From positions 1 to 64,000 of the forward strand of contig JAJPIS010000061.1 in NCBI GenBank assembly GCA_021324635.1: a DNA stretch of 64,000 bases, read 5' to 3'. Each line of letters opens with the position of its first letter. Position 1 is the stretch's first letter. The notes beneath the pieces were generated by a model. That model saw only the letters and a list, made by a program, of their open reading frames with translations, was not told the DNA's origin and did no database searches. Source of the DNA: Gemmatimonadota bacterium (GTDB lineage Bacteria > Gemmatimonadota > Gemmatimonadetes > Gemmatimonadales > Gemmatimonadaceae). Position numbers and translations under genes: made by a program. This document shows positions 17,212 through 25,960 of the stretch, piece after piece.

Positions 17212-19733
17212 GCGCGACGATCCGCTCGGACCGGCCGGCGTGCGAGTCGGCGACCCCGCCAGTGGTGTTTCGCGTGCGCGGCGACGTTCTGGAGCTGTCG
17301 CCGGTCGACCGGCGAGCGCTCTTCGACCGCTCGACCGGGAGCGATGAGAGCGTCCGGGCAGCGGTGCGGGATATCGTCGACCGGGTGCGCCGCGAGGGCG
17401 ACGCCGCCCTCGTGGCACTCGCGCGGCAGTTCGAGGGGGTCGAGTTGACGGCCCTCGAAGTGACGCGTGCGGCCTGTGACGCGGCGCTGGCGGAGCTCGA
17501 CGGCCCCGCGCGTGCCGCACTGGTGCGCGCCGCCCGCAACATCCGCTCGGCGCACGCGGCGTGGATGCCGGTCGGCGGTGAGGTCGAGACGGAGCCGGGT
17601 GTCCGGGTGGAACGGCGCCCCGATCCGCTGGACCGCGTCGGCGTGTACGCGCCTGGCGGTCGCGCGAGCTATCCCTCGAGCGTGCTCATGGGCGCGATTC
17701 CCGCGCGTGTCGCCGGCGTGCGCGAGGTCGTGCTCTGTACGCCGCCGGGCCCGCACGGGACACCATCGCGCGTGATCCTCGCGGCGGCAGCGGTAGCGGA
17801 TGTCGACCGCGTGTTCGCGATCGGCGGGGCCGGCGCGATCGCCGCGATGGCGTTCGGGACGGGGTCGGTTCCCCGCGTCGACCGCATCGTCGGCCCGGGG
17901 AACGCGTACGTGGCCGAAGCGAAAAGTCAGGTCGCCGGGGTCGTCGCCACCGACGCGCCAGCCGGCCCGAGCGAGCTGCTCGTGCTGGCCGACGCTACGA
18001 CCGATGCGGATTTCGTGGCGGCCGAAGTGGTGGCCCAGGCCGAGCACGACCCGCGGGCGTCGGTCGTCATCGTCGTCGTCGGCGAACGGACCGGATCGTA
18101 CCCGGAGCACCTGGCGGCGGTCATCGCCAGTCGCGCTGACGCTGCCGCGCGGCGAGCGATCGTGCTCCAGGCGCTCGCCGAGAGGGGTGCACTGCTGACT
18201 GCCCGGAGTCTGGACGCCGCGGTCGCGTTCGCAAACGCGTGGGCGCCCGAGCACCTGCTGATCGCAGTGGAGAGTCCGGAGGCACTCGTCTCCCGGATCC
18301 GTGGGGCGGGGACCATCGCGGTCGGCCCGACATCCTCCGTCGTCTTCGGGGACTACATGACGGGCGCGAATCATGTGCTCCCGACGGGCGGGCTGGCGCG
18401 CAGCTACGGCGGCCTGTCGACGCTGGACTTCGTGCGGTGGACCACGATTCAACGCGTGAGTCGGAGCGCGGCGTCGGCAATGGCCGACGACGTCGCCCTG
18501 TTGGCCGAGGCTGAGCAGTTGCCCGCGCACGCCGCCGCCGCACGGGGCGCAGCCCACGCCGCCGTCCGGACCGGTTTCCGCGCGGCCTACGGCCGCATCG
18601 GGCGTTATGTCGGCGCAGGCGTTCCGGGTTCGCCGGTCGAGCTGAGCGACAACACGAACCTCTGGGGCGCACCGCCGTCGGCCGCCCGCGCGATCGAGGA
18701 CACGGGTGCCCGCGTGTCGCGCTACCCTGCGGCGTACGCCGACGCACTGGTCGCCGCGCTCGCGGACTACGCCGGCGTGAGCGTGGACATGGTCGTCACC
18801 GGCTGTGGATCGGACGACGTCCTCGACGCCGCAATGCGGGCGCTCGGCGAGCCCGGCGACCGCGTCGCGCTTCCCGACCCCACCTTTCCGATGGCGGCGA
18901 CGATCGCCCGCATGAACGGGCTGGTCCCCGTGGCCGTGCCGCTGACGGCCGAGCACACGGTCGATGTCGACGCACTCGCGGCCGTGGGCGCACGGCTCAT
19001 CTATCTCGCGACCCCGAGCAACCCGACAGGGATCGCATGTGCCCCCGACACCCTGCGGAGATTGACAGGGCGTGCGCCTGGATTCGTGATCGTCGACGAG
19101 GCATACGCGGAGTTCACAGGGCGCGACCGTGGGTGCGCGCTCGATCTCGTCGCGACGAGTCCGAGGCTCCTGGTCGTGCGCACGCTGTCCAAAGCCTGGG
19201 GTCTGGCTGGTCTCCGCATCGGTTACGCCGTCGGACAGCCTGCGCTCGTCGCCGAAGTCGAAAAAGCACGCGGCCCATACAAGGTGAGTGTGGTCGCGGA
19301 GCAGGCGGCGCTGGCTGCGCTGGCCCACGATCGGGCGTGGATGGCGAGATGTGTGGCGGCGGCGGCCGACGGTCGCGCCCGACTCGCGACAGCCCTCTCG
19401 GACCTGGGGCTCCGGACGCTGCCCTCGCACGCGAACTTCCTCCTCGTCCCCATCGAGGGGCCGACCGGAAGTGCCCGACGCTTCGCGTCGGCGCTGCGCG
19501 CCCTGGGGGTCGGGGTTCGGGCGTACGATGCGCTCACCGGGATCGGTGACGCGATCAGGGTCACCGTCGGGCCCTGGCCCATGATGGAGCGCCTCCTCGA
19601 GGCCGTGGCGACGGTCCTCGCGGCGGGCGACGCGGTCGTCGGGTCGGCAGATGCCGCGCGCTCGCCAGCGTCACGACGCCCGCCCGACACGCCGTCCTGC
19701 GAGTTCCCGCGAGCGGGAGCGGTCCAGCCGTGA
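17208..19733 (+). CDS. hisDC: histidinol dehydrogenase / histidinol-phosphate aminotransferase fusion
   Basis: 841 residues in one uninterrupted frame. Residues about 20-445 are HisD (histidinol to histidine, NAD, zinc): GPGNAYVAEAKSQVAG, PAGPSELLVLAD and the catalytic E348-H349 in PEHLLIAVE. Residues about 475-815 are HisC (imidazole-acetol phosphate to histidinol phosphate, PLP): LSDNTNLWG, ATPSNPTG, VIVDEAYAEF and the PLP lysine K662 in LSKAWGLAGLRIGYA. About 30 Ala/Gly/Arg-rich residues link them. The two steps are not consecutive: a phosphatase step lies between. ATGA overlap with hisG and GTGA overlap with hisH. Confidence 0.95.
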   Translation: MSATIRSDRPACESATPPVVFRVRGDVLELSPVDRRALFDRSTGSDESVRAAVRDIVDRVRREGDAALVALARQFEGVELTALEVTRAACDAALAELDGPARAALVRAARNIRSAHAAWMPVGGEVETEPGVRVERRPDPLDRVGVYAPGGRASYPSSVLMGAIPARVAGVREVVLCTPPGPHGTPSRVILAAAAVADVDRVFAIGGAGAIAAMAFGTGSVPRVDRIVGPGNAYVAEAKSQVAGVVATDAPAGPSELLVLADATTDADFVAAEVVAQAEHDPRASVVIVVVGERTGSYPEHLAAVIASRADAAARRAIVLQALAERGALLTARSLDAAVAFANAWAPEHLLIAVESPEALVSRIRGAGTIAVGPTSSVVFGDYMTGANHVLPTGGLARSYGGLSTLDFVRWTTIQRVSRSAASAMADDVALLAEAEQLPAHAAAARGAAHAAVRTGFRAAYGRIGRYVGAGVPGSPVELSDNTNLWGAPPSAARAIEDTGARVSRYPAAYADALVAALADYAGVSVDMVVTGCGSDDVLDAAMRALGEPGDRVALPDPTFPMAATIARMNGLVPVAVPLTAEHTVDVDALAAVGARLIYLATPSNPTGIACAPDTLRRLTGRAPGFVIVDEAYAEFTGRDRGCALDLVATSPRLLVVRTLSKAWGLAGLRIGYAVGQPALVAEVEKARGPYKVSVVAEQAALAALAHDRAWMARCVAAAADGRARLATALSDLGLRTLPSHANFLLVPIEGPTGSARRFASALRALGVGVRAYDALTGIGDAIRVTVGPWPMMERLLEAVATVLAAGDAVVGSADAARSPASRRPPDTPSCEFPRAGAVQP

Positions 19734-20437
19734 GCGGCCCGATCGTGAGCGGCCCGGCGCGGCGTCCGTCTCGAGTGGTGATCCTGGACCACGGATCCGG
19801 GAACATCCACTCGCTGGCCAAAGGTCTCCGGGCAGCGGGCGCCGAGCTCCGCATCGAGTCGCCGTCGGCCACTGCGCTCGATGCGGACCTGATCGTGCTC
19901 CCCGGCGTCGGTGCCTTCTCGGCGGCCGCCGAACGGCTCGCCGCGATCCGCACCCGGATGCGGGATGCGCTCGGGCGTGATGTCGCAGCGCTCGGGATCT
20001 GCCTCGGCATGCAACTCCTCTTCGAGGAGAGCGAGGAGGGGCCAGGCCGCGGCCTCGGCGTCCTCGCGGGGCGTGTGACGCGACTCGGCGCGGCCCGCGT
20101 GCCACACATGGGCTGGAACGCGGTGGAGCGCGCGCAGGGGTCGCCGTGGCCCGGAATGGGCTCGGACGATCCCGCGCTCGCCCGAGCCGGTCTCGTGGAG
20201 GCGTACTTTGCACACGGCTACGCCTGCCGTCCAACCGATCCGTCGTGCGTGACGGCGTGGACCTCCGTCGCGGGGGATCGGTTCCCGTCGGTCGTCCGAG
20301 CGGGCTCGGTCGTCGGTACGCAATTCCATCCCGAGAAGAGTGGGGCGCCGGGTCTCGAGTTCCTGCGGGCGGTCGTGGACGATGTTCGGCCCCGTGTCTG
20401 TCGCGCTGCCGGCAGCGCGTGGAGTGCCCCACGATGA
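19730..20437 (+). CDS. hisH: imidazole glycerol phosphate synthase, glutaminase subunit
   Basis: 235 residues. A class I glutamine amidotransferase that feeds ammonia to HisF. The catalytic Cys is in GICLGMQLLFE and the His-Glu pair in GTQFHPEKSG. VVILDHGSGNIHS near the N-terminus and PHMGWNAVE are HisH signatures. Start GTG 19730 (GTGA overlap with hisDC). The first about 14 residues and the last about 20 extend beyond the usual fold. Confidence 0.95.
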   Translation: MSGPIVSGPARRPSRVVILDHGSGNIHSLAKGLRAAGAELRIESPSATALDADLIVLPGVGAFSAAAERLAAIRTRMRDALGRDVAALGICLGMQLLFEESEEGPGRGLGVLAGRVTRLGAARVPHMGWNAVERAQGSPWPGMGSDDPALARAGLVEAYFAHGYACRPTDPSCVTAWTSVAGDRFPSVVRAGSVVGTQFHPEKSGAPGLEFLRAVVDDVRPRVCRAAGSAWSAPR

Positions 20438-21153
20438 TCGCGATCCCTGCCGTCGACGTGCGCGAAGGTGCCTGCGTCCAACTCGTGGGCGGGGTGCCCG
20501 GCGACGAGCGCGTGCGTATGCCCGATCCGGTCGCGGCCGCGGAGGGGTGGGCCCGGCTCGGCTTCCGACGGCTGCACGTCGTCGACCTCGATGCCGCACT
20601 CGGCACCGGCTCCAACGCGCCGACCATCCGGGCCGTCGTGGCGGCGAGCGCGATTCCGGCGCAGGTGGGGGGCGGCGTCCGTGGTGACGCGGATATCACG
20701 GACTGGCTCGCCGCGGGCGCCGCGTCGGTGATCATCGGCACGCGGGCGCTGGAGGAGCCGGAGTGGCTGGAGGGCATCGCCTGGCGCCATCCGGGACGCC
20801 TCGTCGTCGCGGCCGACGTGCGGGAGCGCGCGGTCGTCGTCCGCGGCTGGACACGTGCACTCCGACTCGATATCCACGCCGCCCTCCAGGCTCTCGCGCC
20901 ACTCCCGCTGGCAGGTGTGCTCGTCACTGCGGTCCACCGGGAGGGGCAGATGCGCGGTCCGGACGTGCGCCTCGTCGACCTGGTCGTGCGTGAATCCGCG
21001 GCCCCCGTGTATGCGGCCGGCGGTGTCGGGTCCCTGCGTGACCTCGACCGGCTCGCCGGGGCCGGCGTGGCCGGGGTGGTGATCGGGATGGCGCTGTACA
21101 CCGGCGCGCTGGACGCGCGCACGGTCGCCGAGGCATTCGGCGGTGGGCAATGA
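20434..21153 (+). CDS. hisA: ProFAR isomerase (phosphoribosylformimino-AICAR-P isomerase)
   Basis: 239 residues, (beta/alpha)8 barrel. It opens the ribose ring of ProFAR (Amadori rearrangement). The general base Asp is in AIPAVDVREG, the second Asp in VVAADVRERAVVVRGW, and phosphate-binding glycines in VGGGVRGDAD and AAGGVGSL. ATGA overlap with hisH at 20434 fixes the start, although the open frame runs further upstream. Confidence 0.95.
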   Translation: MIAIPAVDVREGACVQLVGGVPGDERVRMPDPVAAAEGWARLGFRRLHVVDLDAALGTGSNAPTIRAVVAASAIPAQVGGGVRGDADITDWLAAGAASVIIGTRALEEPEWLEGIAWRHPGRLVVAADVRERAVVVRGWTRALRLDIHAALQALAPLPLAGVLVTAVHREGQMRGPDVRLVDLVVRESAAPVYAAGGVGSLRDLDRLAGAGVAGVVIGMALYTGALDARTVAEAFGGGQ

Positions 21154-21722
21154 CGAGCGATGCGGGGCGGGACCCGAGCGCACCGATCGTGGTCGAGCGC
21201 CGGACGCGTGAGACAGCCGTCCGCGTCCAGGTCGCCGAGGGCACGCTCCTGGCCGACGCGCGCGCCGTCATCCGCACCGGAGAGGCCTTCCTCGACCACA
21301 TGCTCGTGACCCTCGCCCGGTACGCAGCGGTCGATCTCCGCATCGAAGCGTCGGGAGACCTCCGGCACCACCTGGTCGAAGACGTCGCGATCGCCGTCGG
21401 CACGGCGATCGCGCGCCATCAACCTGCCAACAGCGCACGCTACGGCCACTGGACGATCCCGATGGACGATGCTCTGGTCGAGGTCGCGCTCGACCTCGGC
21501 GGACGGCCGTACTATCGCGGCCCCCTCCCGAGCCGACTGTACGATCACTGGATGCGGTCCTTCTCGGACCATGCGCGAGCCACGCTCCACGTGCGGGTCG
21601 TCCGCGGACGCGACCGACACCACGTGATCGAGGCGGCGTTCAAGGGCCTCGGGGTTGCACTGCGCCAGGCGTTGTGCGCCACCCCGACGACCATGAGCAC
21701 GAAGGGGCCGGTGACATGGTGA
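21150..21722 (+). CDS. hisB: imidazoleglycerol-phosphate dehydratase (monofunctional)
   Basis: 190 residues. It dehydrates IGP to imidazole-acetol phosphate with two Mn ions. The paired metal motifs are kept, FLDHML, RHHLVED (usually DDHHTVED) and DRHHVIEAAFK, as is RYGHWTIPMDDAL. The sequence is more divergent than the other His enzymes but keeps the ligands. There is no histidinol-phosphate phosphatase domain, so that step must come from elsewhere. ATGA overlap with hisA. Confidence 0.92.
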   Translation: MTSDAGRDPSAPIVVERRTRETAVRVQVAEGTLLADARAVIRTGEAFLDHMLVTLARYAAVDLRIEASGDLRHHLVEDVAIAVGTAIARHQPANSARYGHWTIPMDDALVEVALDLGGRPYYRGPLPSRLYDHWMRSFSDHARATLHVRVVRGRDRHHVIEAAFKGLGVALRQALCATPTTMSTKGPVTW

Positions 21723-21768
21723 CGTGGTCCGCGGAGTCGCGCACGGCGGGAGCACCGCGGCCGTGCTG

Positions 21769-22602
21769 ATGCGACGCCTCGTCGTCTGCCTCGACGTGGA
21801 CGCGGGTCGGGTCGTGAAGGGGACCCGGTTTCAGCGGCTCCGCGAGATCGGCGATCCGGTCGTGCTCGCGGAGCGGTACGCCAGGCAGGGAGCGGACGAG
21901 ATCGTGCTCCTCGACATCTCGGCCACAGCGGCACACCGGACGCCCATCCACGGTGCCATGGCGGAGGTCGTGCGCCGGGCCGCCGAGCGGTTGTGGGTAC
22001 CGCTCACCGTAGGCGGTGGGATTCGGTCGGTGGAGGACGTCGACGCGGCCCTGCGGGCCGGCGCCGACAAAGTCGCCATCAACTCGGCGGCCGTGCGTCG
22101 ACCGGCCGTGCTGACCGAGGCGGCGACACGATTCGGCGCCCAGTGTGTCGTCGCGAGCATCGATGCTCGACGCGCACCGGTAGCCGCGGCCGGCGATGCG
22201 GGGCCCGACCCGTGGCGCGTCGTCGTGCGCGGCGGGCGGACGCCCACGAACCTTGGCGCGGTCGACTGGGCACGCACGTGCGTCGGGCATGGCGCCGGTG
22301 AGCTGCTGGTGACGAGCATCGACGCCGACGGCACCCGCGGCGGCTACGATCTCGACCTCACCCGGACGATCGCGGACGCCGTGACTGTCCCGGTGGTCGC
22401 CTCGGGGGGCGCCGGCAGCGCGGCCGACGTGTGCGCCGTGCTTCAGCAGGGGCGCGCCGACGCGGCACTCGTCGCAGGCATCGTCCACGATGGCGTCGAG
22501 ACGGTCTCGGGCCTCAAGCGGGCGATGGCGGCTGCAGGGCTGCCGGTGCGCGGGTGGCCGGCCACTCGACCGGCGCGGGCCGAGGTGGGGCCGACCCCGT
22601 GA
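21769..22602 (+). CDS. hisF: imidazole glycerol phosphate synthase, cyclase subunit
   Basis: 277 residues from ATG 21769, (beta/alpha)8 barrel. It makes IGP and AICAR from PRFAR and ammonia supplied by HisH. Catalytic Asp residues lie in VVCLDVDAGRVVKG and TSIDADGTRGGYD, with VGGGIRSVED and VASGGAGSA binding phosphate. In-frame GTGs at 21724 (2 nt after the hisB stop) and 21763 are alternative starts. The ATG matches the conserved family N-terminus best. An insertion of about 10 residues (ARRAPVAAAGDAG) follows the VVASID strand. Confidence 0.93.
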   Translation: MRRLVVCLDVDAGRVVKGTRFQRLREIGDPVVLAERYARQGADEIVLLDISATAAHRTPIHGAMAEVVRRAAERLWVPLTVGGGIRSVEDVDAALRAGADKVAINSAAVRRPAVLTEAATRFGAQCVVASIDARRAPVAAAGDAGPDPWRVVVRGGRTPTNLGAVDWARTCVGHGAGELLVTSIDADGTRGGYDLDLTRTIADAVTVPVVASGGAGSAADVCAVLQQGRADAALVAGIVHDGVETVSGLKRAMAAAGLPVRGWPATRPARAEVGPTP

Positions 22603-23228
22603 GCTGGACGGAAGTGCTCGACCCGGGCACCCTCGATTTCGGCAAAGCCGGTGGGCGGATCACGGTGGTGACGCAGGACGCCGCCACGGGCGCCGTGCTC
22701 ATGGTCGCCCAGGCCGATCGTGAGGCGCTCGAGCGCACGCTGGCGACCGGAGAGATGCACTACACCTCGCGCACACGCGGCCTGTGGCACAAGGGTGCGA
22801 CGAGCGGGAACCGGCAACGAGTCGTCTCGCTCACAACCGACTGCGATCGGGACGCAGTACTGGCGCGCGTCCGTCCGATGGGTCCCACATGCCACGCCGG
22901 CCCGATGTCGTGCTTCGGCGCTGTGGCCCTGCACGCCGACGCGGTCGCTGACCTGGACGGCACGGTCGACGCCCGCGCCGAGGCGCTGGAAGACGGTGCG
23001 AGCTACACGCGGCGCCTACTCGCCGATCGGAACCTGCGGGTGAAGAAGCTGGGCGAAGAGACGGCTGAACTGGTCCTTGCCTGCGCAGACGGCGATGCAC
23101 GGCGCGCCTGCGAGGAGGCTGCCGACGTCATCTACCACCTACTCGTCGCCCTGCACGGCGCGGGCGGCGACTGGCGGCAGGTGCAACGCATCCTGGCCGC
23201 CCGGGCCGCCCGCGCCCCCGGCGCGTGA
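22599..23228 (+). CDS. hisIE: bifunctional phosphoribosyl-AMP cyclohydrolase / phosphoribosyl-ATP pyrophosphatase
   Basis: 209 residues from GTG 22599 (GTGA overlap with hisF). HisI half (about 1-115): GLWHKGATSGN, then zinc/Mg ligands in TTDCDRDAVL and GPTCHAGPMSCF. HisE half (about 125-205): RVKKLGEETAELVLA and EEAADVIYHLLVAL, the helical MazG-like metal site. It carries out steps 2 and 3 of the pathway. Last gene of the operon. The stop lies inside a duplicated 17-bp palindromic unit. Confidence 0.95.
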   Translation: MSWTEVLDPGTLDFGKAGGRITVVTQDAATGAVLMVAQADREALERTLATGEMHYTSRTRGLWHKGATSGNRQRVVSLTTDCDRDAVLARVRPMGPTCHAGPMSCFGAVALHADAVADLDGTVDARAEALEDGASYTRRLLADRNLRVKKLGEETAELVLACADGDARRACEEAADVIYHLLVALHGAGGDWRQVQRILAARAARAPGA

Positions 23229-23253
23229 GCGCCGCCGGCGCGTGAGCGCCGCC
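23220..23253. repeat. tandem 17-bp palindromic repeat at the hisIE stop
   Basis: The unit GGCGCGTGAGCGCCGCC occurs twice head to tail (23220-23236 and 23237-23253). Each copy contains an inverted repeat GGCGC-GTGA-GCGCC, so two small hairpins can form back to back between the convergent hisIE and DUF4397 genes. The first TGA is the hisIE stop and the second is its duplicate, out of frame by the 17-bp length. It may act as a two-way terminator. Confidence 0.7.
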
Positions 23254-23264
23254 GCTGCCCGGCG

Positions 23265-23999
23265 CTATCTCGCGTCGGGCAGGTTGATCGCGTGGAGCGG
23301 CAGCCCGCCGCCGAGGTTATCCATGACGACGACCGTCCGGACCGCCCCATTGTTCAGGGAGTTCAGCGTGTCGTCGACAGCGACCGTCCGCGAACCCGCC
23401 TGGGTCATGCGGATCTCCCACGAACCCGGGGCGAGCAGCTGGTATACCGAAGCCGCCTTGAACTGGAGGCCGCCGATCAGCGGGGTCGTGGGGAGCGTGT
23501 CGCCGACCGCGCTCGCGTACACGTCGAGCGCCCCGCCGCTCGGGGCGACATTGACGAACCGGAGCTTGATGGCCGTCGTCACCGGCGCGGTGTTCGAGTC
23601 GGACGTGAACAGCGTCGTGATGTTGGCCGCCGGCCCGACCGCGTAGAACGTGAAGGTGTGGTTGGGCGTGATCGTGACGGTCGTATTGATCAGCACATGG
23701 GTGGAGTCGCCCTTGGGCGTGACCTGAATCGGCGCCGCCGAGCTGGTGTCCTCCACGATGTAGGACGTTCCCTTGAGGAACACGAGTCCGGAGATGGCCT
23801 TGCTGTTCTCCGCGTAGAAGTCGAAGGCGCGGGCGTCCGCGACCGCGTGGACGAATCGCAGGAGCGCCTTCCCTGCTGGGGGCTGGGTAGGCCCGCCGCC
23901 ACCGCCGCCACCGCCGCCGCCACTGCTGCTACAGCTCGTGCTGCCGACGGCGAAAACCGCCGCGACGCCAAGGGCGAGCGGCACACTCCGACCTCGCAT
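23265..23999 (-). CDS. DUF4397-domain secreted protein, probable lipoprotein
   Basis: 244 residues. ATG 23999 with AGGAGGA at 24009-24015. A signal peptide ends at GSTSC (weak lipobox), followed by a Ser/Gly tract with ten consecutive Gly. Two beta-rich repeats of the DUF4397 type follow: [20 protein letters not shown] at about 48 and [19 protein letters not shown] at about 145. They share the pattern LRFVxxxxxxxxxDVY. The domain is found in surface proteins of Bacteroidota, Firmicutes and Gemmatimonadota with no known activity. Confidence 0.85.
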   Translation of the reverse strand: MRGRSVPLALGVAAVFAVGSTSCSSSGGGGGGGGGGPTQPPAGKALLRFVHAVADARAFDFYAENSKAISGLVFLKGTSYIVEDTSSAAPIQVTPKGDSTHVLINTTVTITPNHTFTFYAVGPAANITTLFTSDSNTAPVTTAIKLRFVNVAPSGGALDVYASAVGDTLPTTPLIGGLQFKAASVYQLLAPGSWEIRMTQAGSRTVAVDDTLNSLNNGAVRTVVVMDNLGGGLPLHAINLPDAR

Positions 24000-24363
24000 A
24001 GGTGCGAATCCTCCTCGAGTGGTTGCCCGGCGCCCGCGCGGACATCCGCGCAGGTGGCCGGTACGGCTCAGCCAGAGAGCAATTGTCGGGCCCGCATGCT
24101 GGAGCCCGCGGTCCGCCCTGGCGCGGGCGGAGTGGCGGTGCGCGGCTCCGGCCGGCGGTATGGCGCTCGTCGAGCAAGCGCCAAGCCGCGGGGGGGGGAG
24201 CGGTGCGGACAAATTCGACAGTCCGCAGGAGGGCAGCCGCCCGACGCCGGTCAGATTTGCTAACTTGTGTTGGGGCGCGCGATCGGAGTGGGGCGCCGAG
24301 TGTCTTGCGCCCCCGACCCGCGTACGTCCAGTGCGGTTGCGGACCTGTCGTGAGGAGCGATCG
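24000..24363. other. divergent intergenic region between DUF4397 gene and mmsA
   Basis: 364 bp without a supported gene. It holds the ribosome sites of both genes, a run of ten G at about 24190-24199 and an operator-like inverted repeat: TGCGGAC at 24204-24210 and GTCCGCA at 24221-24227 around a ten-base AT-richer core (AAATTCGACA). No convincing -35/-10 pair was found. Confidence 0.5.
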
Positions 24364-25926
24364 ATGACGAGGGCGAGCGGTGCGGCGAGCAGGGTGGGGG
24401 GCGATGTCGCGAGCAGAGGTCAGGGGATGTCCGCCGGAGGAGGCGGCCGATCCGGCGATCTGCACGTGCCGCACTACATCGGCGGGACATGGCAGCGGTC
24501 GGCGGCGGCGGAGCTCGTCGACGTCATCAATCCGGCCACCGGCGAGCTCCTCGCCCGCACGCCTCTCGCGTCCGCGGACGAGGTGGACGCCGCCGTCCAC
24601 GCGGCGGTCTCGGCCTTTCCGGCGTGGCGCCGAACGCCACCCGGCGAGCGGATCCAGTACCTGTTCAGGCTCAGGGGGCTGCTCGAGGAGCATCTCGACG
24701 AGCTCGCGCGCGTGATCACACTCGAGAATGGCAAGACGCTGGCGGAGGCGCGGGCCGAGCTCCGGCGGGGCATCGAGAACGTCGAAGTGGCCTGCGGCAT
24801 CCCGATGCTGATGCAGGGCTACAACCTGGAGGACGTGACACCCGGGGTCGACGAGACGCTGATCCGCCAGCCGCTCGGGGTCGTCGCGGCGATCACGCCC
24901 TTCAACTTCCCGGCGATGATCCCCTTCTGGTTCCTGCCATACGCCGTCGCCTGCGGCAACACCCTGGTGCTCAAGCCGTCGGAGCGCGTGCCCCTCACGA
25001 TGCGCCTGGCCATGGAGCTGATCGAGCGTACGGGGATCCCGGCCGGCGTCATCAACGTGGTCAACGGGGGCCGGACGGCGGTCGAGGCGCTCTGCGACCA
25101 TCCGATGGTGCGGGCCGTGAGCTTCGTCGGGTCGACGCCGGTCGCCAAGGCCGTGTACACCCGGGCGGCAGCGAGCGGGAAACGCATGCAGTGCCAGGGC
25201 GGGGCGAAGAACTTCGTCATCGTCCTCCCGGACGCCGATATGCAGCTGGCGACCCAGATCATCGCCGACAGCGCCTTCGGATGTGCGGGGCAGCGGTGCC
25301 TCGCCGTGTCCGTCGCCGTCACGGTCGGGGACGCGCAGCGGACCTTCGGGGATGCCATCGCCGCTGCGGCGGCGTCGCTCCGCGTCGGGGACGGACTGGA
25401 CAGCAGCGTGCAGATGGGGCCCGTGATCGGTGTCGAGAGTCAGCGTCGCATCGAGACCCTGATCGATCAGGGGGCGAGGGACGGCGCGCGGGTACGTGTC
25501 GACGGCCGAGGGGCCCGGATCGCGGGGCGGGAGCGCGGGTCGTTCGTGAAGCCGACGATCCTCGACGGACTCCCGCCGACGAGCACCTTGGCGGAGACAG
25601 AAGTCTTTGGTCCGGTGCTCAGTCTCGTCCACGCGGACTCGGTGGACCAGGCACTCGAGCTGCTGGCTCGGAGCCCGTACGGCAATCAGGCGTCGCTGTT
25701 CACGACCAGCGGCGCGGCCGCCCGCCGGTTTCGCTACGAGGCACCGGCAGGCAACATCGGCATCAACATCGGCGTCGCGGCCCCAATGGCGTATTTCCCG
25801 TTCAGCGGCTGGAAGGAGAGCTTCTTCGGCATCCTCCACGGCCAGGGGCGCGACGCGGTCGAGTTCTACACGGAGTCCAAGGTCGTGATCGAGCGCTGGT
25901 CACGGCAGGAGACGCGGAAGTTCTGA
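24364..25926 (+). CDS. mmsA: CoA-acylating methylmalonate/malonate-semialdehyde dehydrogenase
   Basis: 520 residues. AGGAG at 24353-24357 marks ATG 24364. It oxidises (methyl)malonate semialdehyde with NAD and CoA to propionyl- or acetyl-CoA plus CO2. The NAD site [10 protein letters not shown], the active Cys in [22 protein letters not shown] and the MMSDH-type tail [16 protein letters not shown] are present. The N-terminus is about 30 residues longer than usual, Gly/Ser-rich, and could be shortened if the GTG or ATG inside is used. It is convergent with the amine-catabolism operon at 25961-30905. Confidence 0.9.
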   Translation: MTRASGAASRVGGDVASRGQGMSAGGGGRSGDLHVPHYIGGTWQRSAAAELVDVINPATGELLARTPLASADEVDAAVHAAVSAFPAWRRTPPGERIQYLFRLRGLLEEHLDELARVITLENGKTLAEARAELRRGIENVEVACGIPMLMQGYNLEDVTPGVDETLIRQPLGVVAAITPFNFPAMIPFWFLPYAVACGNTLVLKPSERVPLTMRLAMELIERTGIPAGVINVVNGGRTAVEALCDHPMVRAVSFVGSTPVAKAVYTRAAASGKRMQCQGGAKNFVIVLPDADMQLATQIIADSAFGCAGQRCLAVSVAVTVGDAQRTFGDAIAAAAASLRVGDGLDSSVQMGPVIGVESQRRIETLIDQGARDGARVRVDGRGARIAGRERGSFVKPTILDGLPPTSTLAETEVFGPVLSLVHADSVDQALELLARSPYGNQASLFTTSGAAARRFRYEAPAGNIGINIGVAAPMAYFPFSGWKESFFGILHGQGRDAVEFYTESKVVIERWSRQETRKF

Positions 25927-25960
25927 GCCGGCTCGGCGGGCCGCAGGCCACCGAGGACGG

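Noticed and set aside
17133-19430. 765-codon minus-strand frame opposite hisDC
   Set aside because: Arg/His/Asp-rich antisense shadow without motifs.
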